A stretch of DNA of 64,000 nt from Leeia oryzae DSM 17879 (lineage in GTDB: Bacteria; Pseudomonadota; Gammaproteobacteria; Burkholderiales; Leeiaceae). Below, in pieces: positions 58,412 to 64,000 of this stretch (position 1 is its first letter; every line of letters begins with the position of its first letter). The stretch lies in contig NZ_AQXU01000024.1 of the NCBI RefSeq assembly GCF_000376945.1, positions 124,001 through 188,000 of the forward strand, given 5' to 3'. The notes below the pieces were generated by a model. That model was given only the letters and a program-made list of their open reading frames with translations. It searched no databases and was not told the origin of the DNA. The position numbers and the translations under genes were made by a program.

Positions 58412-58555
58412 TTAGTTACTATGCACGAGTCTGCCGCTGTTCAACAGCAACCATCTTAGCGCAATGACATAATTATCGGTGTTGGCAATCATATCTGATC
58501 CTTGAACGTCTTCATCAAGCAGCCTACTGATGTCAGTATCACCAGATAGCTTCAT
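58412..58555 (-). CDS. Small ORF or gene remnant
   Basis: 47 codons on the minus strand, ending 16 bases before the 141-residue gene. The composition looks protein-like (SRLLDEDVQGSDMIANTDNY, then VIALRWLLLNSGRL). No ribosome site is visible, and a stop lies five codons upstream. It could be the end of a decayed gene. The ~150 bases on its other side (58556-58713) hold nothing I can assign. Confidence 0.3.
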   Translation of the reverse strand: MKLSGDTDISRLLDEDVQGSDMIANTDNYVIALRWLLLNSGRLVHSN

Positions 58556-58713
58556 TATTTTTGAACGACTTTACCGTTTCTCTCATGGGCAGGAGGGATG
58601 AACCTGTGTAATAATTGAGCAGGGGATTTTGTGGTCCTGCGTCGCTGGTTTGCAGCGGCTTGCGGGAGAGGTTTTGTGCTTTACTTTAACTCGTCAACAG
58701 AAAGAATGATCTT

Positions 58714-59910
58714 ATGTTCCAGCATGTAGATGCCTACGCCGGTGACCCGATTTTGACGTTGGTAGAAACGTTTAACAAAGATACCCGCCCTTTCAAGGTG
58801 AACCTGGGTATTGGCCTGTATTACGATGAAAACGGCAAAATTCCTTTGCTGAACTGTGTAAAAGTGGCTGAGCAGCGCCGTGTGGCAGCAGAGCAGCCGC
58901 GTCCTTACCTGCCAATGGAAGGTTTTGGCCCATACCGCGAAGCGGTGCAGCGTTTGCTGTTTGGTGCCGACCATAAAGTGCTGGCAGAAAAACGTGTAGC
59001 GACCGTGCAGACCATTGGTGGTTCTGGCGCGCTGAAAGTAGGCGCTGATTTCATCAAGCGCTACTTCCCTGCGAGCGAAATGTGGGTGAGCGACCCGACC
59101 TGGGATAACCACCGTTCGATTTTTGAAGGGGCAGGCGTTAAGGTAAATGCTTACCCGTACTACGACAATGCTACTGGAAAAGTACGCTTTGACGACATGA
59201 TTGCTTGCTTCAAGTCGCTGCCTAAGCAAACCGTGGTGTTGCTGCACCCATGCTGCCATAACCCGACCGGTGTGGACCTGAGCAAAGAGCAGTGGCAAGA
59301 AGTGATCAAGGTGGTGAAAGCCCAAGAACTGATCGCCTTCATGGACATTGCTTACCAGGGCTTTGGTGAAAGCCTGGATGACGATGCGTATGCAATCCGT
59401 GCCATGGCCGATGCCGGCGTGAGCTACTTTGTCAGCAACTCGTTTGCCAAGAACCTGTCTCTGTACAGCGAGCGTTGCGGTGGCCTGTCTGTGGTGTGTG
59501 CGTCTGAAGAAGAAGCCAACCGTGTACTGGGTCAGCTGAAGTTTACCATCCGCCGTAACTACTCCAGCCCGCCTGCGCATGGTGGCCAAGTGACCGCAAC
59601 CGTGATGAATGATGCAGAACTGTACGCTGACTGGGTAAAAGAAGTGGCCAATATGCGTGACCGCATCAAGTCTATGCGCAAGGCACTGTTTGACGTACTG
59701 ACTGCTGCGATCCCTGGCCGTGATTTCTCTTACTTCATGACCCAGCGTGGCATGTTCAGCTACACCGGTTTGTCTCCAGAGCAAGTGGACCGCCTGCGTG
59801 AAGAGTTTGGCGTGTACATGGTACGTTCTGGCCGCGTGTGTGTGGCGGGTCTGAACCACAGCAACATCGAGTATGTTGCCAAATCAATGGCGACTGTACT
59901 GGCAAGCTAA
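58714..59910 (+). CDS. tyrB: Aromatic amino acid aminotransferase (TyrB/AspC type)
   Basis: 398 residues, fold-type I PLP aminotransferase of the Iα group. Motifs: [63 protein letters not shown] lysine in [16 protein letters not shown], and substrate Arg in [12 protein letters not shown]. Aspartate versus aromatic preference cannot be fixed from motifs; the sequence leans to TyrB. It could complete the aromatic pathway begun by the nearby DAHP synthase. Confidence 0.9.
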   Translation: MFQHVDAYAGDPILTLVETFNKDTRPFKVNLGIGLYYDENGKIPLLNCVKVAEQRRVAAEQPRPYLPMEGFGPYREAVQRLLFGADHKVLAEKRVATVQTIGGSGALKVGADFIKRYFPASEMWVSDPTWDNHRSIFEGAGVKVNAYPYYDNATGKVRFDDMIACFKSLPKQTVVLLHPCCHNPTGVDLSKEQWQEVIKVVKAQELIAFMDIAYQGFGESLDDDAYAIRAMADAGVSYFVSNSFAKNLSLYSERCGGLSVVCASEEEANRVLGQLKFTIRRNYSSPPAHGGQVTATVMNDAELYADWVKEVANMRDRIKSMRKALFDVLTAAIPGRDFSYFMTQRGMFSYTGLSPEQVDRLREEFGVYMVRSGRVCVAGLNHSNIEYVAKSMATVLAS

Positions 59911-59930
59911 GCTGCGCTTGTCTTTGCCTT

Positions 59931-59965
59931 AAAAAAATACCCCGGTTGATCCGGGGTATTTTTTT
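59931..59965 (+). terminator. Terminator after tyrB
   Basis: AAAAAAATACCCCGG / CCGGGGTATTTTTTT, five-base loop, perfect 15-base arms. Confidence 0.93.
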
Positions 59966-60146
59966 GATTTTTTAGCGGCCGGTTTGAACTTTATCCACAT
60001 TCAGACCAGACTAATACTGGTATAGTTGGAATGCATAAGCTGGGTTGCCGTAACAGGACTCTGGCTGGATTGGCTGCGTGATGACCGGGAACTAACCGGT
60101 TGGTTTGTCTTCAAATTTGTCTTCAATCTGTTTGGGCGGGTGAACG

Positions 60147-62558
60147 ATGCAATTGCTGAAAAAAGTGGGTCTGGGTGTCGCTGGGGTTGCCGGGGTGGCG
60201 GTGATTGGTGCAACCGGTTTTCTGCTGACCTTTAACCCGAATGATTACAAGCCCCAGTTGGTGGATTGGGTTAAAACCAACAAGCAGCGGACGCTGGCCA
60301 TTAATGGCAACATCAGCCTGACGGTGTACCCGCAAATCGGCCTGAAAGTGTCGGATGTTACTTTATCTGAACATGCCAGCAGCGAGCAGTTTGCCAAGGT
60401 GGGCGAATTGCAGGTGGGTGTGCAGCTGATGCCGCTATTCAGCAAAAAAGTCATTGTGGATTCGGTAGACATCAGCGGTTTGCAGGTGTCCGTCAAACGG
60501 GACAAGCAAGGCCAGTTTAACTTTGCCGACTTCATGGAAAAGAGCGCCACACCTGAGCAGGGTGGCAGCAAAGTTGAACTGAAAGTGGCCAAGGTGGCGT
60601 TGAAAGACAGCGCTGTGAGCTGGCACGACGCAATGACGGACCGTGCCCTGACGCTGGATAAGCTCAATGTGCTGGCGACGGATATTGATCCGGAGCGTGG
60701 TGCTACCCTGAAGGCTGATGGCCAGCTGGCGACAGGGCCGCTGGCACAGCCAACTGCTCAGGCAGAGGGCGCGTTTACGGTGGCGACTGCGGTGACCATG
60801 GATAAGGCGACCGGGCAGATTGACGCGAAGCAGCTGGTGACGACGTTTGAAGGGGCAGCTGCCGGACAGCAAGGATTGAAAGCCGGTTTTGACGGCAATG
60901 TGACGGTACTGAAAGACCAGGTGAGTGTGCAGCCACTCAAGCTGACCGTGAACCAGACTGCCAAGGAGCAGCAGGTGGCGGCGGTGATTGGCGCAGAGCA
61001 GTTTGCTCTGGTGGGTGGTTTGGTCAAGGCGCAAAAGCTGGCGGTGAATGCCGATTTGGCCCAAGGGGGTAACAAGGTCAAGCTGGATGTACAAGTGCCC
61101 GCGGTGGCGGTGGAGCAGGGCAAGGTCAATGCAGGTAACGTAGTGCTGTCAGCCGACTTGAACGGCAACGGCAACACGGCCAGCATCAAGGGCCAACTGA
61201 ATGGGGTGGCGCTGGCAGGCAACCTGCTGACTGTTAAACAGCTGAGCAGCAAGATTCACGGGCAGTTTGGTGACAAACAGGTGAATACCACGGTTGCCAG
61301 TCCGCTACAGGTGAATCTGGCTGACCAGCACGTGCAGTTGTCTGCCTTGAAAACCCAGGGGCAGATTCAGCTCAAAGGCATGCCGGCCAGTGTCTGGCAG
61401 CTGGCGGGTTCTGTGGATGCCGCCATCAAAGCCCAAGTCGTGAGCGCCCGGCTGAACGGCAAACTGGATGCGTCTAATCTGTCTTTGCAGGCGGATGTAA
61501 AACAGTTTGCCAACCCGACTTTCAAGGCCAAACTGGATCTGGATGCGCTGGATGTGGACCGCTATGTGGCCAAGGCACCAGCCAGTACCGCAACCACTAC
61601 AGCGCCGGTCGATGGCAATGCGGCACTGATTCCGGATTTACCGATCTTCCATAAACTGAGTGGGGTGGCGGATGTGCATATCGGGCATCTGCACCGTGCG
61701 CCGTGGGACGTGAACGATGTCACCGTGCATTTTGAAGCGCAGCCTGGCCAATGGCATGTAGACCCGGTGGCCGGCAAGTTATTGCAGGGACAGGTCAAAG
61801 CGGCGGTGAATGCCAAATGGGGTGCAACGCCCGTGATTACCGTGGCGCCCCAGGTGGATGGCCTGGCACTGGGGGAGTTGTTGAAGGTGTTGTCCGGGGA
61901 TGACAAGATCTCGGGCAAGACCGATGTCAGCGGGCAATTGAGTTTTTCCGGCCGTACGCTGAATGCCATCAAGCAGTCGCTGGGTGGGAATGTGAAGGTG
62001 AAGGTCAGCAATGGGGCCATCAAGGGTATCAGCATGATTGATACTGTGCAGAAGGCCCAGACCTCGATTAACACCCTGCGGGAAAAAGCCAAGTCTGGGG
62101 CCAGCGCCACGGCCAAAACCGAGTTTTCGGATTTGAATGCATCATTCCAGATTGCCAACGGTATTGCCAAAAACTCGGATTTATCCATGGTGGCACCGCT
62201 GTTGAAAGCCAGCGGCAAAGGGCAGTTCAATATTCCGGCCAGCGGCATTGATTACAACGTGCTGGCAGGGGTGGAGTACAAGAAAGATGCCGGTTCGCTT
62301 GGCGGCATCAATGTACCGGTGCATGTGGGCGGCACATTTACCCAGCCAGTGTTCACGGTAGATTATGCCTCTGTTGCCAAACAGATTTTGCAGAACCAGC
62401 TGAATGTGGATACCAAGGCAGCCCAGGAAAAAGCCAAGGCGGCGCTGGCGGCTCAGCAAGACAAACTGAAACAGGATGTCCAGGCCCAGAAAGACCAGTT
62501 GAAGACCCAGAGCCAGGATCAATTGAAAAACAAACTGAAAGGTTTGTTTGGAAAATGA
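60147..62558 (+). CDS. AsmA-family protein
   Basis: 803 residues. One N-terminal membrane helix (VGLGVAGVAGVAVIGATGFL), then a long periplasmic beta-rich region typical of AsmA bridge-like lipid-transfer proteins: YPQIGLKVSDVTLSEHASS near the start and the C-terminal AsmA domain (ISGKTDVSGQLSFSGRTL, GGNVKVKVSNGAIKGISMID). A Lys/Gln/Ala-rich coiled tail closes it. Family members move phospholipid between membranes. Transcribed alone and ended by a bidirectional terminator. Confidence 0.9.
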   Translation: MQLLKKVGLGVAGVAGVAVIGATGFLLTFNPNDYKPQLVDWVKTNKQRTLAINGNISLTVYPQIGLKVSDVTLSEHASSEQFAKVGELQVGVQLMPLFSKKVIVDSVDISGLQVSVKRDKQGQFNFADFMEKSATPEQGGSKVELKVAKVALKDSAVSWHDAMTDRALTLDKLNVLATDIDPERGATLKADGQLATGPLAQPTAQAEGAFTVATAVTMDKATGQIDAKQLVTTFEGAAAGQQGLKAGFDGNVTVLKDQVSVQPLKLTVNQTAKEQQVAAVIGAEQFALVGGLVKAQKLAVNADLAQGGNKVKLDVQVPAVAVEQGKVNAGNVVLSADLNGNGNTASIKGQLNGVALAGNLLTVKQLSSKIHGQFGDKQVNTTVASPLQVNLADQHVQLSALKTQGQIQLKGMPASVWQLAGSVDAAIKAQVVSARLNGKLDASNLSLQADVKQFANPTFKAKLDLDALDVDRYVAKAPASTATTTAPVDGNAALIPDLPIFHKLSGVADVHIGHLHRAPWDVNDVTVHFEAQPGQWHVDPVAGKLLQGQVKAAVNAKWGATPVITVAPQVDGLALGELLKVLSGDDKISGKTDVSGQLSFSGRTLNAIKQSLGGNVKVKVSNGAIKGISMIDTVQKAQTSINTLREKAKSGASATAKTEFSDLNASFQIANGIAKNSDLSMVAPLLKASGKGQFNIPASGIDYNVLAGVEYKKDAGSLGGINVPVHVGGTFTQPVFTVDYASVAKQILQNQLNVDTKAAQEKAKAALAAQQDKLKQDVQAQKDQLKTQSQDQLKNKLKGLFGK

Positions 62559-62587
62559 CCGTTTGAACGGACGGTTGTTGCAGAAAC

Positions 62588-62620
62588 AAAAAATGCCGCG
62601 TGATCAACGCGGCATTTTTT
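62588..62620. terminator. Bidirectional terminator between asmA-like gene and marR
   Basis: AAAAAATGCCGCG / CGCGGCATTTTTT with a seven-base loop; serves both converging genes. Confidence 0.9.
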
Positions 62621-62656
62621 ATGCGGTCAGCTGTTGGCCGTTGACCTGCGGTGGGA

Positions 62657-63193
62657 TCAGACCGCGTTTGCGGCGGCACTTTCTTTCAGGTGCAGGGCCT
62701 GATCGTGCGCAGCCAGGCGCAGTTTGCCCATCAGGGTTTGCAAGGTTTGGCGTTCTGCTTCGCTGAGCACCGCAAACAGACTGGCAATGCGGGCATAGTG
62801 AGGCGGCAGCAAGGTGTCCATCAGCTGTTTGCCGGCGTCGGTCAGGTTGATCATGGCGCTGCGGCGGTCGGTCGGGATGTCGATCCGTTCGACCAGGCCA
62901 TCACGGGCCAGACGGTCTACAATCCCGGTCATGGTCGGTGGTGATACGGCCACCCCTTGTGCCAGGCGGGAGGGGGTCAGGCCATCCGGATGGCGTTTGA
63001 GCAGCAGCAGAACAAAGAATTTGGTCTGCGATACACCGTACTCGGCCAGGAATTCGTCAAAAGCGGTCAGTTCATCACTGGCGGTTCGCAGCATAGTCAG
63101 CCAGCTTTCCAGCGCACTGATGTCCAGGTCCGGGTAGCTGCTGGCAAAACGCAGCATGGTGTCGTGACTGGGTAGTTCTCTGAGGTCAAACAT
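62657..63193 (-). CDS. MarR-family transcriptional regulator
   Basis: 178 residues. Winged helix: GVSQTKFFVLLLLKRHPDGL, TPSRLAQGVAVSPPTMTGIV (recognition helix), DRLARDGLVERIDIPTDRRS (wing). Helical dimerisation ends on both sides. No divergent target gene is adjacent, and the ligand and targets are unknown. Confidence 0.9.
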   Translation of the reverse strand: MFDLRELPSHDTMLRFASSYPDLDISALESWLTMLRTASDELTAFDEFLAEYGVSQTKFFVLLLLKRHPDGLTPSRLAQGVAVSPPTMTGIVDRLARDGLVERIDIPTDRRSAMINLTDAGKQLMDTLLPPHYARIASLFAVLSEAERQTLQTLMGKLRLAAHDQALHLKESAAANAV

Positions 63194-63297
63194 GGTGATA
63201 GTGTCTTCTTGTTAATATCGAGCGAAATGTGGCTGAGAAGGCCGGGAATGTCAATCTTCGCTTTGCAATGTGATGTTGCAAAAAACGAAATCTGGGT

Positions 63298-63534
63298 TCA
63301 GCCACGATGTAATCGGTTGTTGAGCTGGTCGATTACATGCGACCAGTCTGCATCATCCAGTATTTCTTCTTTTAAAAACTGGGCTTGTGCCGGCAGCCAG
63401 AAAGCGGCTTCACTGAGCGGTGTGTCTGCCGGAATGGGGGAGTGGGTGCTGATAAACGTTTCAATTGAAGCGGTATCGGATGCAAGCCCCAGTTGCTGAA
63501 ACAGGTTTTCCAGCGTGTGTAATCCTGATTCCAT
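63298..63534 (-). CDS. DUF2789 family protein
   Basis: 78 residues. Pattern HTLENLFQQLGLASDTASIE, then FWLPAQAQFLKEEILDDADW and VIDQLNNRL, matches the small DUF2789 family of Gamma/Betaproteobacteria, whose function is unknown. It lies in a quiet stretch between marR and hutG. Confidence 0.78.
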   Translation of the reverse strand: MESGLHTLENLFQQLGLASDTASIETFISTHSPIPADTPLSEAAFWLPAQAQFLKEEILDDADWSHVIDQLNNRLHRG

Positions 63535-63701
63535 GGTTAACCTCCTGTCGCTGATGTGTGCGTTGCAGGTGTGGCCACAATGAGCCAGTCAGTTGTATAG
63601 CTTACCTGTAATGGCGGCTAAACAAAACACTTATTATGCCAGCTAAGCAATTCAGTAGGGGGCTTGGTCAAACCTTGGCCCGGGGTATCAGGCCAAGGTG
63701 C

Positions 63702-64000
63702 TCAGGCGAGTTGTTGCAGGCAGGTCGTCAGCAGGTCCTGAATGACGGGCTGTACCTGACTGGCTTTCTCGTCCAGATACGGGTAGGGGCGTGATTCTTG
63801 CATGTAGGTGGCTTGCGAGAGTTCCAGCTGGATGCTGTGGATGTCTTCATCTGGCTTGCCATAAGCGCGGGTAATCTGCCCGCCCTTGAAGCGGCCATTG
63901 AGCACCCCGGTATAAGCCGGGTAGCGAGACACCACGTCCAGCAGGGCTTCTCCAAGCCCGGGCTTGCAGGTATTGCCGTTGAGGGTGCCAAAGTTGAAGT
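63702..64000 (-). CDS. hutG: N-formylglutamate amidohydrolase HutG, 3' part
   Basis: Open to the right edge, so only the C-terminal ~99 residues are present. FNFGTLNGNTCKPGLGEALL, then YTGVLNGRFKGGQITRAYG and DIHSIQLELSQATYM are characteristic of N-formylglutamate deformylase, the last step of one histidine-degradation route. The rest of the gene and other hut genes lie beyond the window. Confidence 0.88.
   Translation of the reverse strand, partial: FNFGTLNGNTCKPGLGEALLDVVSRYPAYTGVLNGRFKGGQITRAYGKPDEDIHSIQLELSQATYMQESRPYPYLDEKASQVQPVIQDLLTTCLQQLA

Noticed and set aside
59991-59999. TTATCCACA, a perfect DnaA-box match
   Set aside because: Single copy, no cluster, no dnaA/dnaN or AT-rich unwinding element nearby; chance occurrence is likely.

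Overview
The window looks like part of a betaproteobacterial chromosome, most likely Neisseriales (Chromobacterium/Aquitalea/Iodobacter-like). I infer this from the moderately high GC content, the gene orders ribF-ileS-lspA-ispH and rpsB-tsf-pyrH-frr-uppS-cdsA-dxr-rseP-bamA-skp-lpxD-fabZ-lpxA-lpxB-rnhB, the polar flagellar genes, and protein sequences typical of that group. No database search was possible. I saw no insertion sequence, integrase, phage block or CRISPR array. Almost all of the window is vertically inherited core genome, with one small accessory-looking patch at about 57.7-58.7 kb.

Layout. 0-5.8 kb: a TonB-like fragment, then the minus-strand operon ribF-ileS-lspA-ispH. 5.9-7.9 kb: a tight minus-strand operon of a CheY-like receiver, a CheC-type phosphatase and a PAS-GGDEF diguanylate cyclase. 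8.2-12.6 kb: fliLMNOPQR. 12.6-19.3 kb: astE, a cNMP/CBS/nucleotidyltransferase protein, cytochrome b561 with two YceI proteins, and rmuC. 19.3-21.7 kb: a DedA protein, an alanine-racemase-like protein that lacks the catalytic lysine, and a small exported protein. 21.7-27.8 kb: a MocR regulator divergent from phzF-like, EamA exporter and ltaE genes, followed by gmhA and a hydroxyacid dehydrogenase. 28-42.7 kb: the large translation/isoprenoid/outer-membrane-assembly run. 42.8-47.7 kb: motAB, a membrane methyltransferase, an HDOD protein and a SpoU methylase. 47.7-50.9 kb: guaB, a low-molecular-weight phosphatase, a lone receiver and ispF. 51-53.6 kb: a c-di-GMP-I riboswitch-like RNA ahead of a DUF1631 gene. 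53.6-57.7 kb: a DAHP synthase fused to an N-terminal helix-turn-helix domain, hemN under an FNR-type promoter, two unidentified structured RNAs and tRNA-Gly(CCC). 58-64 kb: small unknown genes, an aromatic aminotransferase, AsmA, MarR, DUF2789 and the end of hutG.

How parts work together. The diguanylate cyclase/CheC/receiver operon, flagellar export and switch genes, motAB, HDOD protein and riboswitch-DUF1631 unit together suggest a c-di-GMP-linked motility/surface programme. aroG and tyrB serve the two ends of aromatic amino-acid synthesis. ispH, dxr, ispF and uppS belong to the isoprenoid/undecaprenyl route, and lpxD-fabZ-lpxA-lpxB, bamA, skp and gmhA to the outer membrane.

The points most worth a second look are the HTH-DAHP synthase fusion with its palindromic operators, the riboswitch-DUF1631 unit, the lysine-less alanine racemase, and the two structured RNAs between hemN and tRNA-Gly.
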